From an uncultured Aquimarina sp. (GTDB lineage: Bacteria > Bacteroidota > Bacteroidia > Flavobacteriales > Flavobacteriaceae): a stretch of 64,000 nt of DNA. Each line of letters starts with the position of its first letter. The stretch's first letter is position 1. Below, in pieces: positions 51,269 to 61,390 of this stretch. The notes below the pieces were generated by a model. That model searched no databases. It was not told the origin of the DNA and was given only the letters and a program-made list of their open reading frames with translations. Made by a program: the position numbers and the translations under genes. The DNA lies in NCBI GenBank assembly GCA_947496705.1, contig CANMDW010000009.1, positions 105,285 to 169,284 on the forward strand, read 5' to 3'.

Positions 51269-52325
51269 TGTATAACAGATAAATAGCCAGGACCCCAAAA
51301 GACACATTAGGAAACCAAACTGCAACCACTGGTGGAAAATCAGATTGATTGGCCATTGTGCCCAATACTTTGTCAAAAAAGATAAAAATAAATGCCAACG
51401 AGATGCCCACAGCAAGGTTAACTCCCATTCCGCCACGCCTCTTCATAGAAGAAACGGCAACGCCAATAACTGTAAGGATAAATGCAGATACAGGTATGCT
51501 CCATCGTTTATAAGCAACCACCTTATATCGATTTATATCTGAAGACCCTCTTTTGCTTTCTTTTTTTATAAATTCATTTAGTTCTGTATAATTTAGTGTC
51601 TCTGCTACATAAGTAACCGGAGTGAATTCATCTATATTAAATGGTAACACCGTGTCCTTTTTCTTTGCTTTTTCAAGAATATCCTTATCCTTTAATATCT
51701 TTCGTTTTACGTAGTCTGTTAGTTCATAAATACTATCTTTAAAGGTAATTCTTCTGGCAGAGATTTTAGTATCCAGGGAATTGCCATCAAAATATTCGAG
51801 TGTAAAATTGGTAGCAGATTTATCCAGAGGTTTAAAATTATTTGCATATAAAAAGATACTATCATTAATTTGCCGATACACATTCTTGGTTTCCTGTACT
51901 TTTTTGCCTTTTTTGAGGTAAGAATATTTGAACTCGTTGAATCCCTGGCTCGCTTTTGGTGCTAAAAACAATCCCATAGCCAATGCTCCTATACAAATAA
52001 TAATCGCTCCAATCATATATGGCCTCAAAAACCTCCAAAAAGAAACTCCCGAGCTTAAAAAAGCAATAATCTCGGTTTTATTGGCAAGCTTGGAAGTAAA
52101 CCAAATTACAGATAGAAATACAAAAAGAGGAAACAATAAGTTTGCAAAATAAACAGTGAAATCAAGATAATAATTCACCACTGCACTAACAGGAACCTTA
52201 TGCTCCAGCATATTATCTATTTTCTCTGAGAGATCTACTATAATTCCGATAGGAATAAAGAGCAGGATCATTGTAAAAAATGTTCCCAGATATCTTTTAA
52301 GTATATACCAGTCTAATATCTTCAT
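51255..52325 (-). CDS. LptF/LptG family permease
   Basis: LDWYILKRYLGTFFTMILLF; SSMKRRGGMGVNLAVGISLAFIFIFFDKV. Confidence 0.9.
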   Translation of the reverse strand: MKILDWYILKRYLGTFFTMILLFIPIGIIVDLSEKIDNMLEHKVPVSAVVNYYLDFTVYFANLLFPLFVFLSVIWFTSKLANKTEIIAFLSSGVSFWRFLRPYMIGAIIICIGALAMGLFLAPKASQGFNEFKYSYLKKGKKVQETKNVYRQINDSIFLYANNFKPLDKSATNFTLEYFDGNSLDTKISARRITFKDSIYELTDYVKRKILKDKDILEKAKKKDTVLPFNIDEFTPVTYVAETLNYTELNEFIKKESKRGSSDINRYKVVAYKRWSIPVSAFILTVIGVAVSSMKRRGGMGVNLAVGISLAFIFIFFDKVLGTMANQSDFPPVVAVWFPNVSFGVLAIYLLYNAKR

Positions 52326-52482
52326 CAAGTTTATTCTATAATTTAAACTTTTATATATTCAATTATACATCACAAAGATCGCTTCGCCTGTCTGCCAATC
52401 CAGGCAGGCTTTTAGCATCCATAATAGTCAAGACTTTTTGAAACAAAAAAAGTTTTTATACGATAATCAATCTTGGTTTCTT

Positions 52483-53613
52483 TTATAATCTTTTATCCAT
52501 TTGTTTGACCATCATATTCTTCCATGAATAAAAATCTCCGGCTAAGATATGTTTTCTCGCTTCTCTAACCAACCATAAATAAAAACCCAAATTATGAATC
52601 GTTCCTATTTGTCTTCCAAGCATCTCGTTCACAGAAAAAAGATGCTTTAAATATGCCTTTGAATATGCTGTATCTACAAAGGTGATTCCCATTTCATCTA
52701 TTGGAGAAAAATCATCTTCCCATTTTTTGTTTTTAATGTTAATGGTGCCATGGGCGGTAAACAACATCCCATTACGGCCATTACGGGTTGGCATCACACA
52801 ATCAAACATATCTATTCCTAATGCTATATTTTCTAATATATTGATTGGTGTACCCACTCCCATCAAATAACGTGGCTTATCTTCGGGTAAAATTCCTGTA
52901 ACCACTTCGGTCATTGCATACATCTCTTCTGCCGGTTCTCCAACAGATAATCCTCCGATTGCATTACCAACTGCTCCAGCATTAGCAATATATTCTGCCG
53001 ATTGTATTCTAAGATCTTTATAGGTACTTCCCTGCACTATTGGAAAAAAAGCCTGATCATACCCATACTTAACCGGAATTTTTTCTAAATGTTGCATACA
53101 ACGGTCCAGCCATCGATGTGTCATATGCATACTTCGCTTAGCATATTGATAGTCACAGGGGTAAGGAGTACATTCATCAAACGCCATAATAATATCGGCT
53201 CCAATCGTGCGTTGGATTTCCATCACGCTCTCTGGAGTAAAAATGTGTGTGGAGCCATCAATATGTGATTTAAACTTCACTCCTTCTTCTTTAATTTTAC
53301 GATTAGCAGATAAGGAGTATACCTGGTATCCTCCACTATCGGTAAGGATATTTCGGTCCCAATTCATAAACTTATGCAACCCTCCGGCTTTTTCGAGTAT
53401 TGGAGTTTGTGGCCTCAAATACAAATGGTAGGTGTTTCCCAAAATTATATCTGGATTAATATCATCCTTCAATTCTCTTTGGTGTACGCCTTTAACAGTA
53501 CCCACAGTACCAACAGGCATAAAAATTGGAGTTTCGATGGCGCCGTGATCTGTAGTTATTTTTCCTGCTCTCGCTTTACTTTGAGAGTCTTTGGACAAAA
53601 GGTCAAATTGCAT
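52483..53613 (-). CDS. tgt: tRNA guanosine(34) transglycosylase
   Basis: TPIFMPVGTVGTVKGV; DSGGYQVYSLS; GGLSVGEP; YLMGVGTP; start set to MQFDLL. Confidence 0.95.
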   Translation of the reverse strand: MQFDLLSKDSQSKARAGKITTDHGAIETPIFMPVGTVGTVKGVHQRELKDDINPDIILGNTYHLYLRPQTPILEKAGGLHKFMNWDRNILTDSGGYQVYSLSANRKIKEEGVKFKSHIDGSTHIFTPESVMEIQRTIGADIIMAFDECTPYPCDYQYAKRSMHMTHRWLDRCMQHLEKIPVKYGYDQAFFPIVQGSTYKDLRIQSAEYIANAGAVGNAIGGLSVGEPAEEMYAMTEVVTGILPEDKPRYLMGVGTPINILENIALGIDMFDCVMPTRNGRNGMLFTAHGTINIKNKKWEDDFSPIDEMGITFVDTAYSKAYLKHLFSVNEMLGRQIGTIHNLGFYLWLVREARKHILAGDFYSWKNMMVKQMDKRL

Positions 53614-53645
53614 ATTTTCTGTTTGGTAGAGCGCAAAGATAACTA

Positions 53646-53838
53646 AGAACTCATGTAAATTTTTTATTCTGGGCTGCAAATATGACATCCCATCTTCATG
53701 AAGACAAACTTTATTCCTTAAGCTGCCCTGTCTAACCGCCAGGTCTTAGATAGATTTCGACTTTTTATCAACCGGGCACTGCTATGCTTCTCACTACCGT
53801 TCGGGCCAGCCTTCAGGCAAAAAATTTGCATAAGTTCT
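53646..53838. mobile_element. MITE-like element of the AGAACTCAT family between tgt and transketolase
   Basis: Ends AGAACTCATGTAAATTTTTT and AAAAAATTTGCATAAGTTCT. Confidence 0.7.
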
Positions 53839-53983
53839 AACTAAAATTACATAGATCTGTTTAGATTTTCGAAAACTTTTCGTTATTAACACCACTATCT
53901 TAATTAAAAGCTGCTTATACATTTTGCCACCGTATTCAAAACCTGTATTTTTGGGGCTTTATTATCAAGAAATTAGCATTATA

Positions 53984-54829
53984 ATGCCAAAAACAAAACA
54001 ATTAGAGGATTTTGCAACGCAGGTTCGTAGAGATATTCTGCGACAAGTACACAAAGTAAACTCTGGGCATCCGGGTGGATCACTGGGGTGTACAGAATTT
54101 TTTGTCGCTTTGTATCAAGAAATTTTAGAAAGAAAAGGTGATTTTGATATGGATGGGATTGGAGAGGATATTTTCTTTCTATCAAATGGCCATATCTCTC
54201 CGGTATTCTATAGTGTTCTGGCACGTAGTGGGTATTTTCCGGTCGAAGAACTTAATACTTTCAGATTAATCAATAGTAGATTGCAAGGACACCCTACAAC
54301 TCATGAAGGTCTTCCAGGTGTACGTATTGCTTCAGGGTCATTGGGACAGGGAATGTCTGTAGCCATTGGAGCCGCACAAGCCAAAAAATTAAATAAAGAT
54401 AATCACCTTGTATACAGTCTTCATGGAGATGGAGAACTACAAGAAGGGCAAAATTGGGAAGCTATTATGTATGCTGCCGGTAAAAAAGTCGATAATCTTA
54501 TTGCCACAGTAGATCTTAATGGTCAACAGATTGATGGTTCTACCGATGATGTACTTCCGATGGGTAATTTAAAAGCAAAATTTGAAGCATTTGGTTGGGA
54601 TGTGATGGAAATTAAACAAGGAAATAACATCACTGCAGTAATTGAAGGCTTACGAGAAGCAAAAAGAAGATCCTTCAACGGGAAACCTGTTTGTATTTTA
54701 ATGCATACCGTTATGGGTCATGGAGTAGATTTTATGATGCATACACATGCCTGGCACGGTAAAGCACCTAACGATGAACAGTTGGAAATAGGTTTAGCTC
54801 AAAACCCTGAGACTTTGGGGGATTACTAA
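53984..54829 (+). CDS. Transketolase N-terminal subunit
   Basis: HPGGSLGCTEFFVALY; GSLGQGMSVAIG; GDGELQEGQNWEA; start trimmed to MPKTKQ. Confidence 0.93.
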   Translation: MPKTKQLEDFATQVRRDILRQVHKVNSGHPGGSLGCTEFFVALYQEILERKGDFDMDGIGEDIFFLSNGHISPVFYSVLARSGYFPVEELNTFRLINSRLQGHPTTHEGLPGVRIASGSLGQGMSVAIGAAQAKKLNKDNHLVYSLHGDGELQEGQNWEAIMYAAGKKVDNLIATVDLNGQQIDGSTDDVLPMGNLKAKFEAFGWDVMEIKQGNNITAVIEGLREAKRRSFNGKPVCILMHTVMGHGVDFMMHTHAWHGKAPNDEQLEIGLAQNPETLGDY

Positions 54830-54839
54830 ATATTATAAA

Positions 54840-55541
54840 ATGAAAACAGCTAGACGAATAGTTCCTTTATTGTTGTTATTTCTATCTATTTCTTCATTCA
54901 GCCAAAAAATAGTGTTAGATTATTGGGTTGATTACGAAATTGAATCAAAAGGTAAAAAAGATACCATTACTATCGGGTTTAATAAAAGCGGAGATTATGT
55001 ATATACCGATTCTGAACTGTTATCCAATAGTATGAAAAGAGCGGTGTTTAAAGGGAAAAATAAAGACTTTAAACATTCTGAAATGCATGTGGTTTTGGAT
55101 CTTAGAAACCAGCTGGCACTTTTCGTAATGGCACTGGATCGAAATCAGTTTTTCATGAAAATGGCGCTCGAAAATTTTATGGCTCCTTTTCCCAAAGGGA
55201 AAGCCCCATTAGAAGGAGTAACAAAGTTACATCTCGACAAAACAAACAACCATATCAATATTGAAAAAAAGGACTATCGTTTGCACCATTTTTATGCAGA
55301 CACAGAGGCCGATAAAAAAATTGATATCGCTTTTTCTGAAAAAATGAAGTTTGATAATGGTGGTATTTTCAATACACTATTGATGATTGCTGCCGGCTCT
55401 GAAAAGCAAATTGAATTTCCAGAAATAAATGGAGTAATACTATATATTGCTCAAAAAGACAAAATCTTGATAAAAGCAGTAAAAACATATACTAATTCCA
55501 AAACTTTAGACATCAACTACAGTTATAAAATAACGAAATGA
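54840..55541 (+). CDS. Hypothetical secreted protein inserted between the transketolase halves
   Basis: Signal peptide LLLLFLSISSFSQ; ATGA overlap with next gene. Confidence 0.8.
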   Translation: MKTARRIVPLLLLFLSISSFSQKIVLDYWVDYEIESKGKKDTITIGFNKSGDYVYTDSELLSNSMKRAVFKGKNKDFKHSEMHVVLDLRNQLALFVMALDRNQFFMKMALENFMAPFPKGKAPLEGVTKLHLDKTNNHINIEKKDYRLHHFYADTEADKKIDIAFSEKMKFDNGGIFNTLLMIAAGSEKQIEFPEINGVILYIAQKDKILIKAVKTYTNSKTLDINYSYKITK

Positions 55542-56491
55542 AAAAATATATAGATACCGGTAAAAAAGATACACGATCTGGTTTTGGTGCCGGTTTGGAA
55601 GAATTAGGCAAAACAAATGAAAATGTGGTTGCCTTATGTGCAGATTTGGTCGGTTCGCTAAAAATGGATGCTTTTATAGCAAATCATCCTGATCGTTTTT
55701 TTCAGGTGGGTATTGCTGAAGCAAATATGATGGGAATTGCTGCCGGATTAACCATTGGTGGTAAAATTCCTTTTACAGGAACGTTTGCTAACTTTTCTAC
55801 GGGTCGTGTTTATGATCAGATCCGTCAATCTATTGCCTATAGCGGAAAAAATGTGAAGATTTGTGCTTCACATGCCGGACTTACTCTTGGTGAAGATGGT
55901 GCTACACACCAAATCCTTGAGGATATTGGCCTTATGAAAATGTTGCCGGGAATGACCGTAATTAATACCTGCGATTATAATCAAACCAAAGCAGCTACCA
56001 TAGCAATTGCAGATCTTGAAGGCCCTGTGTATTTACGCTTTGGAAGACCCAAAGTAGCTAATTTTACAGCTGAAGATCAAAAATTTGAAATCGGAAAAGC
56101 TGTTCTTTTACAAGAAGGTACCGATGTAACGATAATTGCCACGGGACATTTGGTTTGGGAAGCATTACAAGCTGCAGAATCATTACACAAACAAGGAATC
56201 AGTGCCGAGGTGATCAATATTCACACGATCAAACCATTGGATGATGAGGCTATTATAAACTCTGTGAAGAAAACCGGCTGTGTGGTTACTGCAGAGGAAC
56301 ATAACTTCCTGGGTGGTTTGGGAGAAAGTGTCGCAAGAGTTCTGGCACAGCATTATCCTTCTCCACAAGAGTTTATTGCAACTATGGACACTTTTGGAGA
56401 AAGTGGTACACCAGATCAACTTATGGAAAAATATGGTTTGAATGCAAAATCTATTAATAATGCAGTCCAAAAAGTGATAAAAAGAAAATAA
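55538..56491 (+). CDS. Transketolase C-terminal subunit
   Basis: DLVGSLKMDAFI; FFQVGIAEANMMGIAAGL; HAGLTLGEDGATHQILEDIGLM. Confidence 0.93.
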   Translation: MKKYIDTGKKDTRSGFGAGLEELGKTNENVVALCADLVGSLKMDAFIANHPDRFFQVGIAEANMMGIAAGLTIGGKIPFTGTFANFSTGRVYDQIRQSIAYSGKNVKICASHAGLTLGEDGATHQILEDIGLMKMLPGMTVINTCDYNQTKAATIAIADLEGPVYLRFGRPKVANFTAEDQKFEIGKAVLLQEGTDVTIIATGHLVWEALQAAESLHKQGISAEVINIHTIKPLDDEAIINSVKKTGCVVTAEEHNFLGGLGESVARVLAQHYPSPQEFIATMDTFGESGTPDQLMEKYGLNAKSINNAVQKVIKRK

Positions 56492-56537
56492 TACTCCATA
56501 ATTAATAGTATACAACTCAAGATGAGTTCATGTTAAG

Positions 56538-56572
56538 AAAACCTTCTGATTTATTTCAGAAGGTTTTTTGTT
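56538..56572 (+). terminator. Rho-independent terminator of the transketolase operon
   Basis: aaaaccttctga - tttatt - tcagaaggtttt then T-rich. Confidence 0.75.
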
Positions 56573-56623
56573 TTTAGAAAAAATAAAAAAAGGTAATAAT
56601 CGTTCTATAAACACTAGCCACTA

Positions 56624-56783
56624 GGGCATGTTTAAAAAAGAATATGAACTGTAAATGAATAGTTTGAGGTTTTGATGAAGTTTCAAATGTTGAGCATATC
56701 GACATATTTACTGCATTTGAAATAAAATCACAGTTCTCAAAATATTAGTTTTCAGTAAGTTGGGGTTTTTAAACATACTCTTA
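56624..56783. mobile_element. MITE-like element family 3, copy 1
   Basis: gggcatgtttaaaaa ... tttttaaacatactctta; internal sequence shared with 58159-58321. Confidence 0.7.
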
Positions 56784-56839
56784 CACCAAAAAATTATTCG
56801 AATTATTAATTAATCTTTTAAAGTAAAACTTATTTTACA

Positions 56840-57445
56840 ATGAAAAATGTATTTGTATTTTTTATGTTATTTATCTCCTGTATTTTGTTTGCACAAGAGA
56901 AAAAAATAACTTTTGGAGTAAAAGCTGGTCTTAATTATGGGGACAATGGCAAAATTGAAATTGCAGATTTGGATATCGCGGGAAATAACATTTTATCTGA
57001 AAATGCAGATGATCGAGTGGGATATCATTTAGGTATATTTTTAAGAGGAAATCTTACAGATAATATATACCTCAAACCAGAATTACAATATACCGTAAAC
57101 AACAGTACTTATGACCTTGATGGTAATAACCTGGACTACAACATTAAAAAAATCGATGTACCAATCCTGGTTGGAATTTCTATCCTTGGGCCAATACACG
57201 TTTTTGGAGGGCCTGCATTACAGTTTATTATAGAAAACGACCTGGAAGATGTAAGACTTGGTGATGTTAAAAATGAATTTACGGTTGGGCTTCAGTTTGG
57301 AGCAGGAGTTCAATTAGGAGGATTGAATGCCGATCTGCGATATGAACGTGGCCTAAGTAAGAACCGGGCAGAATCGATAGATGAAGGAATTAGAGTAGAT
57401 TCAAGGCCAAATCAATTTATTCTAAGTTTGGCTTTGGATTTATAG
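56840..57445 (+). CDS. Outer-membrane beta-barrel protein (PorT-like)
   Basis: Signal peptide; FGVKAGLNYGDNG; alternating strands; C-terminal FILSLALDL. Confidence 0.82.
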   Translation: MKNVFVFFMLFISCILFAQEKKITFGVKAGLNYGDNGKIEIADLDIAGNNILSENADDRVGYHLGIFLRGNLTDNIYLKPELQYTVNNSTYDLDGNNLDYNIKKIDVPILVGISILGPIHVFGGPALQFIIENDLEDVRLGDVKNEFTVGLQFGAGVQLGGLNADLRYERGLSKNRAESIDEGIRVDSRPNQFILSLALDL

Positions 57446-57695
57446 ATTATACTGAATCTTCTTAAAACATGTCGGTTTTGTGTCAATTTATTTCACAAAG
57501 AGGCAGCACAGTATCAGAAGGCCTTCCGGAAAATAACCGGAGGGGTTTTTATTTCAAAAAACTCTATAGACATTATTATAGCGGAAATCCCCGAGATAAG
57601 CCCTCAAGGCATTTAACCTCAGCCAATTTTAAAATTCTGAAGCAACTCACCGAGGTATTTGGTACTAATCTAAGATAGATACAAACCTGCAATTC

Positions 57696-57965
57696 ATGAA
57701 TTATTGGTTTTTAAGGACTAATACAAGGCAATTCTTTAATAACCATGACCACATTAAAGTAAAAAAGGTCATCCAGGATATGAAATTTACAAGATGAGCT
57801 CGTAAAGAAAAAGTCAATTTTGAAAGAATGACAGCAATTTTTAAAAAGCCAAGTAATGATTTTAACAATACTTTTACACCCCAAAATGGAAAGTTCAAAA
57901 TGAGTTCACTTAGTAATCATCAATCATTCGTCAATAAAATGTTTTTAATTAGAATAAGCAGATAA
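57696..57965 (+). pseudogene. Interrupted small coding segment with one in-frame TGA
   Basis: MNYWFLRTNTRQFFNNHDHIKVKKVIQDMKFTR*ARKEKVNFERMTAIFKKPSNDFNNTFTPQNGKFKMSSLSNHQSFVNKMFLIRISR*. Confidence 0.4.
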
Positions 57966-58158
57966 ATTTAGAGTTCATAACATAATGATTATCGACAGAA
58001 ATAAAAAAAAATTAAAGCCCTAACATCAATAGAGCTTAAGAAAAACAGAAAGGAAAAGGAAAGTATACATAACCTACCCAAAACTTATGCAAAAAAACTA
58101 CTCACCGAAAATTAACTAGATTGAACAACAATGCTTTTGTTCTGCTATTTTTTATTAT

Positions 58159-58321
58159 CTAAGAGCATGTTTAAAAAGAATATGAACTGAAAATGAATAG
58201 TTTGAGGTTTTGATGAAGTTTCAACTGCTGAGCATATCGAGATGTTTGCAGTATTTGAAATAAAATCACGGTTCTCAAAATAATAGTTTCCAGGAAGTTG
58301 GATTTTTAAACATACTCTTAG
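58159..58321. mobile_element. MITE-like element family 3, copy 2
   Basis: CTAAGAGCATGTTTAAAAA ... TTTTTAAACATACTCTTAG, 19-bp ends with one mismatch. Confidence 0.75.
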
Positions 58322-58613
58322 TACATAAACAAAAGTAATATTGCTTCAAAAAATGTATTGTTTTTGAGTATTACATCAAAATAAATTTAATCTAATTTTT
58401 CAAAGAGTATGGCTGCCCCATTATTAATAACGCTCCTATTAAATTCTTCTGTTACCAACCATGTCTGGAACAATGAAGAATTTAAAAATAGTAGTTTTCA
58501 GTATCCGCTTACTACCAATACTGAAGGTGAGTTTTCTTCAACAACTTTTCAAACACTTGTTAAATTCACAAAACAAATCCCTCTGGATTAATAATATTGA
58601 AAACAGAAAGGTT

Positions 58614-59804
58614 ATGCTAAGCTTAATCATAATCATAATGCTACTAATTGTGATGCTTCTCTTTGGTATTATCGAATATGAAAACCATCAGAAATATATC
58701 ACATCAATCCCTATTCGTATTCACATTAATGGTACAAGGGGTAAATCGAGTGTTACCAGATTGATCGGAGCCGGTTTGCGAGCAGGAGGCCTTAAAACCA
58801 TTACTAAAATCACAGGAACATATCCTCGTTTAATCCTATCAAATGGTAGTGAAGCTGCTATTTACCGTAAAGAAAAAGCAAATATCCTTGAACAGTTAAA
58901 AGTAATTAAGTTTTGTACCAAACAAAGTGCAGATGTCCTTATCCTTGAGTGTATGGCTTTAAAACCAAGATATCAATGGATCTGCGAGCAACAAATGGTA
59001 AAAGCAACTCATGGTGTAATTACCAATATCAGATTGGATCATTTGGATGTTATGGGCCCCTATCTGAATGATGTAGCTAAAGCGATATGTGGAACTATTC
59101 CTGACAAAGCTAAATTGTTTACCAGCGAGGACAGGTACTTTGATTACATAAAGAAGAATGCAAAGAAAATGAAAACCGAAATCATTCAATCATTAGGCGA
59201 TAAAATAACAGATCATGATATGACAGGGTTTCGTTATATCGAGCATAAATCAAATGTTGATTTAGCACTGGCTGTTTGTACATCATTGGGCATTGACAGA
59301 AAAAAAGCACTAGCAGAAATGAAAAAAACAGCTCCAGATGAAGGTGTACTTACAAAATCGCTAATACAAAAAAATGGAAAAACAGTAAGCTTTTATAATG
59401 GATTTGCAGCAAACGACCCCGAATCAACCTTGATGATTTGGAATTCTATTGCTAGAAGTCTTAAAGAAAATGAGCAAAAAATAATCCTTCTGAATACCAG
59501 AAGTGATCGGCAGGACAGGACGCGCCAACTTATCGAAATGATAAGTAAGAAAATTGATATCGATATCGTTGCTCTTATTGGTGAATCTTCAGAATTGGTA
59601 GAAGATATGGCTCTAAAAAACGGGATCAACAAACAACAGATTGTAAAAATCGGAATGATATCTACAGAAGAACAGTTTGACCGATTAATTGAGATTTCTG
59701 AAAAAGAAGCAATCATTTTTGGTATTGGTAATATGGGATGTGGAGGAGCTGAATTGGTAAATCATTTTAAAATAAACCACACTACAAAACAAGTACAATG
59801 GTAG
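58614..59804 (+). CDS. pgsB: Poly-gamma-glutamate synthase PgsB (Mur-ligase-like)
   Basis: IRIHINGTRGKSSVTRLIGAGLRAGG; ADVLILECMALKPRYQW; start set to MLSLIIIIM. Confidence 0.9.
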   Translation: MLSLIIIIMLLIVMLLFGIIEYENHQKYITSIPIRIHINGTRGKSSVTRLIGAGLRAGGLKTITKITGTYPRLILSNGSEAAIYRKEKANILEQLKVIKFCTKQSADVLILECMALKPRYQWICEQQMVKATHGVITNIRLDHLDVMGPYLNDVAKAICGTIPDKAKLFTSEDRYFDYIKKNAKKMKTEIIQSLGDKITDHDMTGFRYIEHKSNVDLALAVCTSLGIDRKKALAEMKKTAPDEGVLTKSLIQKNGKTVSFYNGFAANDPESTLMIWNSIARSLKENEQKIILLNTRSDRQDRTRQLIEMISKKIDIDIVALIGESSELVEDMALKNGINKQQIVKIGMISTEEQFDRLIEISEKEAIIFGIGNMGCGGAELVNHFKINHTTKQVQW

Positions 59805-60256
59805 AATTAGCAATTGTTTTAGGGGTAATTATTAGTTTAATAAGTATCGAATCATTTGGACTAGCTGCAGGAGGAATAATCATTCCCGGATATATTGCAC
59901 TGCAACTCACATCTGTCGATCGTATTTTAGGAACCATTATTATTGCATTAGCAACTTTTGCCCTTATTAAAGGAATATCTAGATATACTTTTTTATTCGG
60001 AAGAAGACAAATGGTAGTTGCATTACTCATTGGCACTATTTTATCTATCATCTCACATCATTATATGTTTTTTAACACCCAGACTTCTACAGCAGAATTT
60101 AGCGCTGTTGGGTGGGTTGTTCCAGGGTTGATTGCACATTGGTCTGCAAACCAAGGCTTTATAAAAACCATGGGGATATTGTCTGTAACCTCAGTAATTG
60201 TCAGATTCTTGGTAATCATTTGTTTCAATGGAAATCTGTTCCCCGAATTATACTAA
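59798..60256 (+). CDS. pgsC: Poly-gamma-glutamate biosynthesis protein PgsC
   Basis: ESFGLAAGGIIIPGYIALQL; four to five TMs; overlaps pgsB. Confidence 0.9.
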   Translation: MVELAIVLGVIISLISIESFGLAAGGIIIPGYIALQLTSVDRILGTIIIALATFALIKGISRYTFLFGRRQMVVALLIGTILSIISHHYMFFNTQTSTAEFSAVGWVVPGLIAHWSANQGFIKTMGILSVTSVIVRFLVIICFNGNLFPELY

Positions 60257-60268
60257 AAACTATCTCAA

Positions 60269-61390
60269 ATGAACAAAATATCAATAAGATCGACAGGTAT
60301 ACTTAGCTTTTTGGGAATATTATCTATTGTTTGTTTATTGATTGTAGAGAACACAAAAGTACTATCTGAACAAAAATGGTATTTCGAAAAACTAGCGGCT
60401 TCTGAATTGTCAAAAAAAGCACAACAATACATAAAGGAATTTCGGTTTAAGAACGGTGTTTTTATTGATAATATAAATGATCCTAATGAAACTGGATTGA
60501 TAGGAGAAGAATTCTCTCCGATATCAACCGGAAGAGGTTCACTATCAATTAAAGCATCAACAACTAATCCAAACTTTGCTGCCTTGGTTATAGCATTACT
60601 AAAAGAATCAGGTGTGCAAAAAGGAGATAAAGTAGCAGTGTGCATGACAGGATCTTTCCCAGCTCTGAACATAAGTACATTGGCCGCATTACAAACCCTT
60701 GAAACACAACCAATCATAATCTCTTCTGTTACATCTTCAACTTGGGGGGCAACAGATCCAAATTTCACGTGGTTAGATATAGAAAGAGAATTGTACAAGA
60801 AAAGGATATTCAAACATAAATCTATTGCTGCCTCAATTGGTGGTCATAAAGATATAGGAATAGCCTTAAGTGAAGAAGGAAGAATTTTGGCTGCTAAAGC
60901 AATCAAAAGAAACAAATTGCTTATGATTAATGAAGGAAAATTAAAAAGTAATATCAAAAAAAGGATAGACCTATTTAATACCAAAAGCAGATCAAAACCA
61001 ATTAAATTATTTATAAATGTTGGTGGCGGTGTTGCATCAATAGGTTCAAAACGTAATAGTAAAGCACTTAGAGCTGGTGTTAACAAAAATGTGAAACTAA
61101 TTGATTTTCCGGAAAAAAAGGGAACTGTCTTTTATATGGCCCAAAAAAAAGTTCCGATTCTCCATTTACAAAATCTTAGTGATCTAATGAAAACCTATAA
61201 TATCTCCTATGACCCCGTTCCAATTCCCGAAGTTGGTGAAGGCTCCCTTTATCATATTCAAAAATACAACCTCCTGATAACAACTAGTTGTACTATCATT
61301 TTGGCAGCATTAATAGGTGTTATAGTGTATCAGGACAGAAAGAGAAATCAATTAGGAACCGATATCATAATACATAATGAAGTAATATAA
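60269..61390 (+). CDS. pgsW: Poly-gamma-glutamate system protein PgsW-like
   Basis: GLIGEEFSPISTGRGSLSIKASTTNPNFAALV; immediately after pgsC. Confidence 0.8.
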   Translation: MNKISIRSTGILSFLGILSIVCLLIVENTKVLSEQKWYFEKLAASELSKKAQQYIKEFRFKNGVFIDNINDPNETGLIGEEFSPISTGRGSLSIKASTTNPNFAALVIALLKESGVQKGDKVAVCMTGSFPALNISTLAALQTLETQPIIISSVTSSTWGATDPNFTWLDIERELYKKRIFKHKSIAASIGGHKDIGIALSEEGRILAAKAIKRNKLLMINEGKLKSNIKKRIDLFNTKSRSKPIKLFINVGGGVASIGSKRNSKALRAGVNKNVKLIDFPEKKGTVFYMAQKKVPILHLQNLSDLMKTYNISYDPVPIPEVGEGSLYHIQKYNLLITTSCTIILAALIGVIVYQDRKRNQLGTDIIIHNEVI

